DNA of 64,000 nucleotides from Pseudisothecium myosuroides. Its lineage: Eukaryota; Streptophyta; Bryopsida; Hypnales; Lembophyllaceae. Both the position numbers and the translations under genes were made by a program. Location: NCBI GenBank assembly GCA_951799445.1, contig OX637287.1:7812001-7876000 (forward strand). The letters run 5' to 3'. This document shows, piece by piece, positions 37,521-49,039 of this stretch (within the stretch, counting starts at the first letter, position 1; every line of letters begins with the position of its first letter). The notes under the pieces are model-generated. The model made no database searches. It was not told the origin of the DNA and saw nothing but the letters and a program-made list of their open reading frames with translations.

Positions 37521-37964
37521 GGTACAAGTGGTCTGTATTCACCTAATGAATCTTCTTCTAAAATCTAATAAAATTAAATAGACCACTTGATAGAAATGAT
37601 AGCTAACTTGATTTTCTTGAGAATGAACTTATGAACCCAAATTTAAATGACTTTTTACATTCCTAATTTCAAAAATGGCCATTCTAAAAGTAATACAAAC
37701 TATTTTGGAATTTGGATTGCAAAAAATTATAAGGGTTAAAAGACATTTTTTTCTTTGCTCTTTACAATAAAGTTGGCACCCTTCGAGTGATCTTTGATGA
37801 AAAAAGGTCTTGGAACTTTAGGGATTAACACTTTCACCATGCGGATATGAAATTTTATATTATAAAACAAGCATGACAAAATTTAAACAACAAACTGGAA
37901 GATACTTTTATTTTGTAGAATTGGCTTGTTATTTGAGTAAGGTAGCTCTTCAAACTTTCTTAAG

Positions 37965-38166
37965 CTAGATGGGCAATTTCATTAAAATGGCGGTATTCCA
38001 AGTGCCACCTTGACGGTGTGCCATTTTCATCATCTAGGATTGTTATAGATTTCAAAGCAAGCATTTTGAACCATCTATGACAAGTATAGATTTAGAACAG
38101 CTGTTCTAAACTATTTTCATGCCATTTAAAAATAATATCTCCATTTCAATGAAATTGCTCATCTAG
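37965..38166. mobile_element. MITE, GGCAATTTCATTAAAATGG variant
   Basis: CTAGATGGGCAATTTCATT at the left mirrors AATGAAATTGCTCATCTAG at the right. The interior shares the AAGTGCCACCTTGACGGTGTG block with the 26.2, 28.6 and 29.2 kb copies. Confidence 0.75.
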
Positions 38167-38223
38167 TTTTTTGTTTTGTTTTTTGAAACACATGAACAAT
38201 TTCCCTTGATAGAAGAAGCAGTA

Positions 38224-39675
38224 CAGTGCCCTACCAAAAGTTCTTGCACTGTCTTTTAGTTCCCATACCTCGGGGGGGGTCACTTAGAGTGTCCATTAGA
38301 AAACACGTGCGAACAAAACTTTGGACCCCCTATATTATATCCTAAAATTTAAATAAAATGAAATAAAAAAAATATGACTAGATTTTCCTACTTCAAAAGT
38401 TTATGTTTTGAATTATTGATATTTTTATTTGTTAATGATAATTAGTTACAAATTTTTGAAGTAATTAGATACACTGTACAACTGAAAAATAACTTTCACA
38501 CCCCTATATTATATCCTAAAAAATTGTCTAAAAAATGAACAAAAAATTCCTAAAAATAGCTCTCTATTGAAAATTCATTTTGAGTTGAGTATTGATGCAA
38601 TGGTCATCTAAATGTGATCTCTATAAATATTTGAGTTGAAAAACATGTCGTTTTAGGCCATTTTCAACCTCTTGTACAAATCATTTCAACTATTATTTTA
38701 GGTTGAAATTTTGGCAATAGAAACCTATAGTCATTATTAAGCAACCCTCAAAATTTTAAGTTGAAATTATAGTTCATTAGAAACCACTTGTTCGCACGTG
38801 GTTTGTAGTAAAATACTAGGTGCCCCCCCTGAGTCCCATACAAACACCTCCATTTTCAAATGTTATTTTTCAAAATTTTGGTGCAATTCTTGCATCATTG
38901 CATTCCTATGTAGTCCCAATCATGCATACCAAATTTCAACTTCAAAAAAGCAAAACTCCATTTTTGGTGAATTTTTTCATTTCATTTTCGTGGATTTACG
39001 TGATCATTTATTAAAAAATATTGATAATGAATTTTTTTAATTTGATTGCGCCATTGCGGAGACATATAGGGAACATCCATACACACATCTTTTCTTCAAC
39101 AAGCATCTCCAAAAAAGTTTCACAATTCCTTCTAGGAAGAGTTCAATGTAAGGTGTCGTATCACCAAACTTTGTGAAATAGATATCTTTAAATTTTAATT
39201 AGATTTTGCTACTTGACCCTTACACTATAACTAATTCTGTACATTGGAGCATAATAGTACAATTACCTTGCCAAAATCTAATTACGATAAAAAGATATCT
39301 ATTTTTCAAAATTAGGACATTGTCACCCCAACATTGAAATCTCTATAGAGAAAATTATGAAACTTTTTTAAAGATGCTCGTTGAAATAAAGATGTGTATA
39401 TGGATGTTCCCTACATGTCTCTGCAATCAAATTTAAAAAATTCATTACCAATGTTTTTTAATAAATGATCACCTAAAACCACGAAAATGAAATGAAAAAA
39501 TTCACCAAAAATGGAGTTTTGCTTTTTTGAAGTTGAAATTTGGTATGCATGATTGGGACTACACAAGAATGCAATGATGTAAGAATTGCACCAAAATTTT
39601 GAAAAATAACATTTGCACATGGAGGTGTTTGTATGGGAACTAAAAGACAGTGCAAGAACTTTTGGTAGGGCACTG
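38224..39675. mobile_element. Tc1/mariner-like foldback element with TA duplication
   Basis: Ends are the perfect inverted repeat CAGTGCCCTACCAAAAGTTC (pairing continues for about 45 bp), flanked by TA at 38222-38223 and 39676-39677. CAGTGCC...AAAAGT ends with TA duplication are typical of Tc1-like elements. Inside, long arms (about 38834-39110 and about 39360-39610) are near-perfect reverse complements, so nearly the whole element folds back. No transposase is present. The left arm is interrupted by the nested element at 38269-38833; without it the element is about 0.88 kb. Confidence 0.88.
38269..38833. mobile_element. Nested hAT-like element with 8-bp duplication
   Basis: Flanked by TCCCATAC at 38261-38268 and 38834-38841. 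The right arm of the host foldback has this 8-mer only once (near 39628), giving an internal empty site. Ends CTCGGGGGGGGTCAC and, in reverse, CTCAGGGGGGGCACC. Subterminal CACGTGCGAAC is also inverted at both ends. It is 565 bp and non-coding. The 8-bp duplication points to the hAT superfamily. Confidence 0.85.
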
Positions 39676-39677
39676 TA

Positions 39678-40114
39678 CAGCGAACCAAGGGAAGAATCCC
39701 CGGGGACAATTTTTTTGCATTTTCAACCCAGTCAAGATAGCTTTTGTCAATGCATTTCCTCTTCTCCTTCAATACAAAGCCAAATGAAAATTGAGAAATC
39801 TTTGTGCTTCACGATGGACTCAATTTTTGAGTACATCCGTATAACCCTATAAGCTCAAACTCTCTCAAATCAAGGTTCTTGTTGTTTTTCTTTCCCCTCG
39901 AGCTGAAGTTGCATTCCTTTTATCCCTCTTCAATTGATTCTTTCAATTTGTTCCAGAAATATCAAAAAAACCATGCCAATACAAACTACTATCGAGCCTC
40001 CTTCGTCTCTTTCAGTACAGAATCAGCCTGCAACTGTTGGTCTTCCTTCCCTCCGCCCCGTCTCATTGCTTGTGGAGATGACTCAATATTTTTTCCCATT
40101 GAAATAAAACGTCA
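39678..40114. other. Non-genic spacer before arm 2
   Basis: The frame at 39879-40196 spans the duplication boundary and has no recognised domain. Nothing else was seen. Confidence 0.45.
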
Positions 40115-41187
40115 ATGTGTGTTCCCCCTGTCGGTCAGAGTACAAAAGTCAACGATCTGCCCGCTTCTGCCTACCTGCTCACAACGTGACGACTGACGAC
40201 TGACGAGCAAGTGGGATATCTTAATTTAGAGAGCACGTCATCTTACCGCATTCAGTTGCAGGGAACAACACGGGCACTAAAATTAGATCCATCGCGTGCT
40301 TTGTCTGTATCACCATTACCAATTGAATTTACTAAGCTGTACTATCCAGATCAGTACTGTAGATGGAAGCATCTTCAGAGTCGGATAAGTTGGATATTCT
40401 GAATTTCTCCTCCGAACTGGTACCGGCGAGCTCCACCATGCCAAACACAATGCAGTCCTAAATTACTCCCGGACTGTTTGTTCTGTGCTGGGCTTGCAAT
40501 TGGCCCCCATTCCGTGCTTCAATTGTGCTTCAATTATATAGTTTATAACTGTTACTTTTAATGCAATGGGCGTGACCCATTAGTCCCGCCCCCCCAACAA
40601 AACAAAACAAACATACCCGAGCTTAATATGGGCTCGAATTCGACTTGAATTGGGATCTACCTGAACCATCGACTGATCGCATGCAACGTCGCCAACTACG
40701 GATATACATGGATGCGAGTTGACCGCTGACCTGGTCTTTCACAGTTTGATGTCACTAACGTGCACCGAGGTCGTGAATGGAACGACCGGCAAGCTAGGCG
40801 ACCGGCTGCAATCTAATCGACTCTGCATAATGCATATCGACAGTGTAGCTTCCCTGAAGATTACGTCAGTCCGTGAACCAAGTTGACAAGTTCTTCGCCA
40901 TGCAGTACGTCGTCTAGCTAGCCTCACGAGCATTGCGATGAGGACATCCCCGTTAGATGCATTCCGTCGTTGACGACTGCAGGAAATTTACTGAGTAACC
41001 GTGACGGTGCTTCATGCTGTCATGCAGTTGATTCTTCCAGTGCCAAACGATTAATGCACTGTACGTCTCCAGTCATGCTTTTGGATGGATGAGATGTTGG
41101 TCCTCACTATTCAAATCCGACACACCCTCCTTATTAATATGATCAATTGATACATCAAAAGTCATTCACTTTTACACTGATAATTGT

Positions 41188-41446
41188 GTGCCCGGCCAAA
41201 CTTGTGCACTTGTTCTTTCTGAGCACCTATCGATCAGCGGGCTAGGCGCAGAATTATAGCTCGCGGAACTCAATAATAACGTTCAGACATTCTGAACAAT
41301 ATTTCCTTAGATATGTGCCCGGTCAAACTTTAATTTGTGCACTTGTGCTTTCTGAGCACCTATCGATCACCGGGCTAGGTGCAGAATTATAGCTCGCGGA
41401 ACTCAATAATAACGTTCAGACATTCTGAACAATATTTCCTTAGATA
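41188..41446 (+). repeat. Arm-2-specific tandem duplication of about 130 bp
   Basis: A unit from GTGCCCGG(C/T)CAAACTT through TTCTGAGCACCTATCGATCA to ACATTCTGAACAATATTTCC occurs twice (starts at 41188 and 41315). Arm 1 has a single copy near 14930-15050. Each unit includes the inverted GTTCAGACATTCTGAAC. Confidence 0.88.
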
Positions 41447-43240
41447 CTTCTGGTACTAAACTAGCTACTAATTAGGTTGCAACTTGCAAAATGACCCCTG
41501 AACTGGACGGAGGGGTAATCATGTACTGTAGCTCCGCTTTACCCCTTGGGAATGACGCTATCCTTTTCGGATATAAAATTCCAAGTTACAAATGAACTAC
41601 TCCACCATTCACTGCGTCAGTGCAGGACTGAAGTTGCAATCCATTTTTTGCTCATTACCTCTTCATTTGCCAGCTCAGGCTTGGCTGTTGTTCTTTTCTA
41701 GTTACTTCAATGCAATGGTAATTACCATTTGTTCAAAAAAAAAAGAAACTGCAACCCGTAGATTCTGTACCTGACTGAACGCATGAATGGTCATGTAGAA
41801 CACGTACGTAAATTTAATTGCTTCAGATCACCAAATTTGGGATATTCAAGTCTAAGGAGCTCTTAAAACTATGACAGGAGTAGGTCCGAGTGTCCATTCA
41901 AGAGTCTCTGAAAGAGAGACTAGAAAATTAGCCAATCTGAACCCAAATATATATAGTCACAACTCAAAGGGGAGCTTCAGGAAATTGACACAGTCCCCAC
42001 AGCCCACATGAAAATCACAGATTTACAGTATAGATACCTGGTCTCGACTGATAGAGCACTCAGCAATTGAAGTTCGCAGATTTGTCACTCCGAAACCCGC
42101 CATGATTTTCTTCACTTCGGTTTAATGCAATTCGGAACACCGGCCCACGTTCGTTCCAAAACTACGATCTCGACATTCATTCTAAGCAATAAAACGGTCA
42201 TGACCCCGCCCCCGACTCACAAGTCGAGGACAAAAATATGATCGGAAGTCAATCAGTGCCCGTAGACCTCAGGATAAGGTGCGAGTTGGATGAACAAACG
42301 TCTGAAATGTACGATCAGTTGACTGAGTGAATGAACCTGCTTCACGACGTCTGACAATTCGTTCATCTGGAGATGAAGAATCGCTCAGCGACAGAAGTCA
42401 GAGCCTTTGACTTTCGGCTGGCAGTTGCCTTCTGACAGCATTTGACTTTCGGGTACACTACCATGACGGACTCCTCTTAGATATTATTTTTGGTCGGATC
42501 GCTGCATCCCTCCCGCTGCACTGAAAATGTTAAGCAAGAGACAGCCTGTGAGTTAATATGGCAGTGTATGTATTTTGCACATGCTATACCAGATTAATTA
42601 ACCCTAGTTGACTTTTTTCATGCAATGAGAGGCACAGTGAGGAGATAAGACTGCATCGATCAAAGATAACTTATGCACATCCATCGGAGGATTCGGAGGC
42701 ATGGCCATTGGAACCAGCTGAATGCGATCGATCAACGTGGTAATGAGCTGTCATCTTGGGAAACTCCGCGGCATTTGAGTATCGGCTACCAGCACAGGCG
42801 AGAGCCTCCTAATAGTTACCACTCGTGGGCGAATAATTTTGCGGTGGGTTAACTTATTTAAGTTGGAGCCCCCTGGCTTTGCCCTCTCACTGTAATTGCA
42901 ACTGTTGAATCGAATTAAACCTCCTAATATTCGATCGATGCAAGTATGGCAGATTGCAGTGAAATTGGCACAGTCCGAAGCCTCTTGGCATTTCTTCCAA
43001 AACTTCCTAGTTTTCCAATGAAAGCTGTCATTGGGCACTGAAACGTCATGACCTTGGCGTGTGAGCTGATGAAATATTAAATCGAACTTATCGAATTCGG
43101 GTCCCAAGACAGTCATTGACATCGAGGTTTTTAGAACGAAAGAGAACTTAAATTTTAGCCAATCTCGGAAACGCCAGAGTTGATAGTTGAAGAGATATGA
43201 CGGAGGAGGGTTCTCTCCTCGAAAATGAAAGAGGCATTCT

Positions 43241-43731
43241 CCCGGGTACGCAACTCCTATATTATATGGCCCTGATTATAATCACTTATAATGCATTTTA
43301 GTTCAATTTCAAGGGATACGATTTGTTTTAATGTAGAAAACTCTTGTAGCCCTTTTAACAAGGAATCCAGAAACGTAATTATATATATGAAATGATATTT
43401 CTTTGGGGCCAATAATAGCATTAAAAAATTAATTATATGAGTTTTTTTAATACATGCATCATGGGACAAGCTACCCAACTTTTTGGGCTTTTTAATAAAA
43501 CTTTAATTTTAATTGGAGGGAACTTTTTGTAAAGAATTTTTAAAACTATACATAGGTGTTTCAATTCTTCATATACATTATGAGTTTTTTAGTTATATGT
43601 ATGCAATTCAACATTTTCTACATTTAATTTTCTTTTAATTTGATCTTCACCCAACTTTTTGGTCATTTTAATTTGATATAATTTTTACAAAAGCCGTCCT
43701 CCGTATATAATATATGAGTTGCGTACCCGGG
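43241..43731. mobile_element. hAT-like MITE, 491 bp
   Basis: Terminal inverted repeats of 27 bp with a single mismatch, starting CCCGGGTACGCAACTC. Perfect 8-bp direct repeat GGCATTCT at 43233-43240 and 43732-43739. AT-rich non-coding interior. The 8-bp duplication indicates hAT-type mobilisation. Intact ends suggest a young insertion. Confidence 0.92.
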
Positions 43732-44344
43732 GGCATTCTGCACCAGGCATCCAGGACAGTCAGATCAGCAGGTGTGGAGCAAACTGGAGAAATGCAACTG
43801 CAGAGGTGCCTCCCTTCACATCGCAGCCTACCTCCAGTAATGTTAAACAACATTTGCCCACCCCCTCATCACTCGATCGTACCCTGCGCTGCCATCTTTG
43901 CTGGAGTGCCAGAAGGGTGCAAGTAACTCCGGGCCGGGCACCTGCAAAAAGTAAACGTTGACATTTTGGAAGTCCGGGTGGTCATCTCACCACCATCGAG
44001 CAAAATTTTCGAACTGACCTTCCTTGGTGCCTACGGGCATCGACCGGACCAACCGGCTCACCAGGGAATTCGTGATATTCGTGCAGCATATTTGGTAGCA
44101 ACCACGTGCGCCATGCTGTCGATCCCGGAAAACCATGGACGCGAGCATTCAATTTTACCCGCGATCGACCTGATTCGAAATTCAGCATAGGATCCAAATC
44201 CCAGCCCTGCGGTTGGCAACCCGGAGTGAAATTTATCCAGTAATTAACATTCCAGGCTATGACGTCGACGAACTAAATCTAAGGAGCGCATGTGCACAGT
44301 GCTTGAAACTTACTAGACCCAAGAACAGTGACTGACCTCTCATA

Positions 44345-44356
44345 CACTACTTAAGG
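44345..44356 (+). promoter_or_regulatory. Shared core-promoter block of STIG1-like gene C
   Basis: CACTACTTAAGG lies about 165 bp before the ATG at 44517, matching the block in genes A and B in sequence and distance. Confidence 0.55.
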
Positions 44357-44516
44357 CGAACTCCGACTGGTCCCAGACATCACCGTACCTCCATCCTAGC
44401 AGCCTGCCTGTGCATTGAGCGATCCTTTTCGCCCCAGTTTGCTGTCTCCGATCCACTGTCGACCGACGGACGTCTATTGGCGAAGTGAGCGCAATCCTGC
44501 CATTCTCAGCTCAGCA

Positions 44517-46031
44517 ATGGCAACCTCCCGGCGATCAGCGCAGACACTTGCCACCATGCTAGTGTTGGCTGCCACCTTGGCGGTGCTCTTCATTGGTACG
44601 TCACTTCCCCACTTAAATTAATTCTTCCCGTCTGTCTGTCCGTCTCCAGCGTGGTGGTTCAGTTCGGTAACGTTCGGTCCATGCATCTTTCCTTCATGCC
44701 ATTAATTATCATCCTTGATCGTAGTTTCTGCAAGATGACCTTTATATGTCTGTTGCTAACCCAGGTCTGTACGTTCGATCAGCTCACTATCAACGTGCTT
44801 CGAACCTTGGAGTTCAGGTACCCATGATGCATGCTGCAGTGGGTGGAAGGTGAATAATGTGAATGTTGACGTGTGGGACTGTGCATACTTTGCAATGTGC
44901 AGGCAGCGCGGATGCGTGGACCAAGTGCCCGACGGGCTTCGCGGACTGCAAGCCCCGCGTGCCCGGGTGCGAGACGTGCATCTTCAAGGACCCGAAGAAC
45001 TGCGGCAGTTGCGGCAACTGCTGCAAGCAGGTAGCGAACGCCGTGACCCCCTGCAAGTACGGCAAGTGCTGCGAGCCCGAGTGCAATCCCGGGTACGGCA
45101 ACTGCGATGGCAATATCTGGAAGAACGGGTGCGAGAAGAGCTTGTTGAGCGACCCCTTTAACTGTGGCAAGTGCGGCAACTGCTGCAAGCAAGTCCCGAA
45201 CGCCGTGACCCCCTGCAAGTACGGCAAGTGCTGCGAGCCCGAGTGCAAGCCCGGGTATGGCAACTGCGACGGCAACATCTGGAAGAACGGGTGTGAGAAG
45301 AGCTTGTTGAGCGACCCCTTCAACTGTGGCAAGTGCGGCAACTGCTGCAAGCAAGTCCCGAACGCCGTGACCCCCTGCAAGTACGGCAAGTGCTGCGAGC
45401 CCGAGTGCAAGCCCGGATATGGCAACTGCGATGGCAACATCTGGAAGAACGGGTGCGAGAAAAGCTTGACCGACGACATCTTTAACTGCGGCAAGTGCGG
45501 CTACTGCTGCCCCGTGACCCTGAAGGGCGGCGAGGCCACCTGCAGGTGTGCATTGTGCTGAACAACCGATCAGTCAGGAATCTGAATCTTTGTGGTTCTG
45601 CATGTAGTGCTTGCTGACTGTTATGCTACACATCCGTCATGGTTGCTTGATGATTGTAGATTAATTGTAGCAAAATGAGTAAACAATTGCACCCCGAACT
45701 CACTCCTGAGTTCGATCGTACTAGCTGGTTGGCTCACTGGTTATCTGTTGCATCATCTGCAATGCGTATTTAGAGGCATTCTGTCTTCCAAGGTTACATA
45801 GCTTTGGTCGAGTCAAGATCGATCGTTGCGATTGATGGCGAGGTGCTACTAGGTAGCTAGTCGTCGATCGTCGTGAATAAGCCTGCGTGCGCTGCAATAC
45901 TTTTCTAGAGGCTGACATTCTGTGGATTGTTTTGGGTTGGCCATGGCAGCGCCGGCGTGTGCGGGCAGCAGTGCAAGGCTGGCACCCAATACGACAGCGT
46001 GAGCAAGTGCTGTGTTCCAATCGCCAACTAA
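44517..46031 (+). CDS. STIG1-like secreted cysteine-rich repeat protein (gene C), three exons
   Basis: Exons: 44517-44595 (signal peptide MATSRRSAQTLATMLVLAAT, hydrophobic to FI and a split Gly), 44903-45545 and 45950-46031, joined in phase to give 267 residues. Exon 2 carries CPTGFADC...GCETC, three full 54-residue units starting at 44989, 45151 and 45313, and a partial unit ending CGYCC. Exon 3 supplies SAGVCGQQCKAG...SKCCVPIAN then TAA at 46029-46031. Each unit has the Cys pattern NCGxCGNCC, TPCKYGKCCEPEC and GYGNCDGNIWKNGCEKS. The protein is predicted to be secreted and heavily disulphide-bonded; no enzymatic motif is visible. Gene A is 54 residues (one unit) shorter. Units 2 and 3 are nearly identical in DNA, so copy number probably varies. 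If intron 2 were retained, translation would stop at CALC 13 bp after the donor. Confidence 0.88.
44989..45474 (+). repeat. Three 162-bp coding repeats in gene C
   Basis: Unit starts at 44989, 45151 and 45313 (Asp of DPxNC), with a partial unit from 45475. The period is exactly 162 bp. The second and third units differ at only a few bases. Confidence 0.93.
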
Positions 46032-47496
46032 ATTACTGAGCAGGTTGCCAGCTAGTTCGAGAAGCGGGACTGCGCTGCGCTTAGTTTCTAGTATATTGAT
46101 TGATCGAATAATCGGGACTTGGGAATTTAATGGCTGGCCAACGCCCTGTTGCCTGGCCGGCCATGCGCAGCGGTGCTTTAATTTGCAATAGTTAGGAGAT
46201 TGATTGGATCAAGGGAATATGCAGGCTGTAGTGTTCGGAATTGCTTGGAAGGCAAGTCTGTCGCTTGATGTTCCGGTGAGATGAGGGTTTCTATTGAGTG
46301 TCAATTGGTTCGTCGGGTCATATTTTGATGTGAATTGACATGGTCCTTTTGTGCGTGCCCGAGTTGGGTTGTACGTTGTGAACTACCAATAAAGCCAGGC
46401 CCTGTTGTGATATATTATTGTAAGTTCTGTTTCCTCACCGTGAATCCAAACGGCGACTGGATGCAATCCCTTTCATGACTGAATTCTAGATGCAACTGAA
46501 TGAATCTGTTGTCAAGAGCGCTACTGTAGCTAATTAGTCCATATCTAAACTGCATGGTTACACATGCACGTCAATCACTCTGCTTTATCTTTCCTTAATT
46601 ATTCTGGCTTTGTCGAATGGTTCGATACATACATTCCGGTATGTATAAATTCGAAATGAATCGGCCCAGGAAGTACTTGTCAGCTGCTCTCTAGCGTCCT
46701 TGATTAAAATTTTAGCCTCCAAGTGCAAGTACAACCTGACGGCCATCGTCCCTGCCGATGAGGAAGACGGCAAGAGGATCGTCCACATCGAGCAAACGAA
46801 AAAATCGGTTGTGACATTTGCAGAAGTATATATCCATGCAATCGCTTGGGAACCTCGCGAAGCTCTGGAGGGCGTCTTGCACGCCGTCAGGGTCTGCCAG
46901 GATTGCACCCCATAGGAAACCAATACCGCTGGTGGATCACCAAGGTAGGTGGAAAGAGTTTCCCTTTTGCATACTCGTTGGAATTGAGATGTGGGCCGGG
47001 ACTGTTTTCAATTCAGTGCACTAGAATATCAAAACAATGAATTTTCAAATGCGTTATGTAGTATTTTGAGTTCGAATGAGAATAGTATGATTTTTGAAGT
47101 TCAAGAACACTGGACCGTACCTTGAATGTCACTGGAATTTTTGAAAAGCAACTTTACATTTTGGACCAGTACATAACAATTTGTTCGCAAGATTTAGATG
47201 GAGGTGGTTTGAACGAGGTATAGGAATCGGTCTTTCCTCCTTTACACACGAAAGTCATGCGCGCACACGTACTGGTGAAAATGAGACGGGAATTCATACG
47301 AATCTACATATGAATCCCATGTGTGATTACTGGGATTTACATGCTTATTCCTTGTGAGGTCAAGGGGGAAGTGCTGAATTTAACACACAGGGAAGTAAAA
47401 TAATCTTCCTATGTAAACCAACTCTGGTCTACTGTAAGCTTCAATCAATAGTAACAAGCTAGTTCAATAGTTCAAATAGTTGGTCGTAAACCAAAA

Positions 47497-47662
47497 CTTC
47501 GTTAAAATGGCGGTATTCCATGTTTGTGCACAAGCTTCGTACTCTTACGTTTAGACCGTGCATTCTGAAATCTATAGTTCTATACCAATCCTAGACTTTA
47601 AGCTGAAGAGGAAATGAATGGAAAATGGCATATGGAATACCGCCATTTTAACGAAATTTCCC
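47497..47662. mobile_element. MITE, GGCAATTTCGTTAAAATGG family (166 bp)
   Basis: Left CTTCGTTAAAATGGCGGTAT mirrors right ATACCGCCATTTTAACGAAA. Shortest copy of the family in the window. Confidence 0.78.
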
Positions 47663-48793
47663 ATATCGTTAAATGTCACCGATCCCATCATCTCACGAAG
47701 TAAAACCCTATCATTTGATGTAAAATTGGAGACCTTAAAACTGTCACAATTCTTGTACTGAGTGTTGTTCTCATCGAGCATTTACCCTGGTTGTGTGTTT
47801 GATTCAGGTTCCACCATGCGGGTCCAAGGGCAGAGAAGTCGGAAAAAAAGTGCGACAGCATGAGCGGATGATGGACAACCACGATGAACACTAGATCGAG
47901 GACGGTGAAAGCTGTGAGTTTGCTAGTTTCCTCTTCAACACATCTCAATAAGATCATGTTCTCAGATACAGATAGTCGACATTTGAGATGAGCCAAGGCA
48001 CAACCTGTTCCTGGTAGAATTGCAACTATAGTAGGGAAGATATATACCTGTAGTGATTACATTATTGAGCTCACACTTTTAACACTTTTTCTCTACCATA
48101 ATACCAGAACCTCCTAGTATGAGGTCCCGTGTGGATCCTAAAACTGTGGGTGTGGGTGGTATTTTCTAACACCAAGTATTATTCATACTGGTCACTCTTG
48201 TTGCAAAGTTTGGAGCTTGGCTTCGGAACCTCTCTACTCATCTGTGTCTGTGAACCAGTCGTTGTACTTGAGATGTGAAACGACCACATGGATTGAGCTA
48301 GTGCCTTCTCGAGAAATTTCTAGTTTTCAGAGTGTAGATATCTCTGTCGTGCAGGACTGAAGTCTCTAACTTCATTAGCAATACGGTTACCAATTCCATT
48401 CGGAATGCTCGCCTTACGTAAGCGCACATCTGCCATTGTGGAACACCTACTTGTACGGTCTTGATGATATGCAATAGTCGGAGTTAATTACATATGTACA
48501 CCTCAGTTACGTGGACTGTCCGACAAGCTTTTGTACTAACCAAGAGTACAAGCTTGTGTACTGTTACGGAAGCTAATTCACCTATTTCCATTGAAAGTAT
48601 TTGAGAGCAATTCATTGATAAGGTAATTAGAAATATAGAATCCTTTGCGGTACCCTGTTCAAAGCTTAATCTGTTGTGTCAATTTACCAATCTTATGTCT
48701 CAACAATGTGATATCATAAGAGTATTTCTACAATATCGCTTTTACATGGAACACTACTGATGGTCACAATGTTACACGAATCTCTGTAATGAC

Positions 48794-49039
48794 ATGAATT
48801 TCAGGAGCCTGGGCTATGAATTCAAAGAGGTCGATGTGGATGTAAAGCCATCGCCACATGCACGAAGACAGAGGATCTTGATGCAGAATTCTTTGCATTC
48901 AAGTATCGAAACTGACGAAGAAAACGAGGCCATGAGAATTCCAAATTATAACGCATTTCGTCTCCCCTTGAACAGGAAGGACAGAAAATCCTTCGTGACC
49001 AGCATCGACGTCAGCGATCTCGATCTCAACGGACTCTAA
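48794..49039 (+). CDS. Unassigned open frame, possible terminal exon
   Basis: An 81-codon frame rich in charged residues, ending VSDLDLNGL. ATTTCAG at about 48801-48807 could be a 3' splice acceptor, so this may be the last exon of a multi-exon gene rather than a start at its ATG. No family was recognised, no matching upstream exon was found, and it could be chance. Confidence 0.2.
   Translation: MNFRSLGYEFKEVDVDVKPSPHARRQRILMQNSLHSSIETDEENEAMRIPNYNAFRLPLNRKDRKSFVTSIDVSDLDLNGL

Larger units (their letters stand above)
40115..46200 (-). repeat. Arm 2 of the inverted segmental duplication
   Basis: Reverse-complement counterpart of 10085-17185, carrying STIG1-like gene C. Arm-specific events are the tandem duplication at 41188-41446 and the MITE at 43241-43731. 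Homology weakens between about 42.9 and 43.8 kb. Confidence 0.85.

Noticed and set aside
38798..39772. Mirrored frames with KCYFSKFWCN-like translation on both strands
   Set aside because: They are the two arms of the Tc1-like foldback element read in opposite directions, not duplicated genes.
44779..45494. 191- and 226-codon minus-strand frames over gene C
   Set aside because: Same reason as above. Ala/Val-Leu and His-Pro-Leu-rich translations repeat with the 162-bp unit and have no family resemblance.
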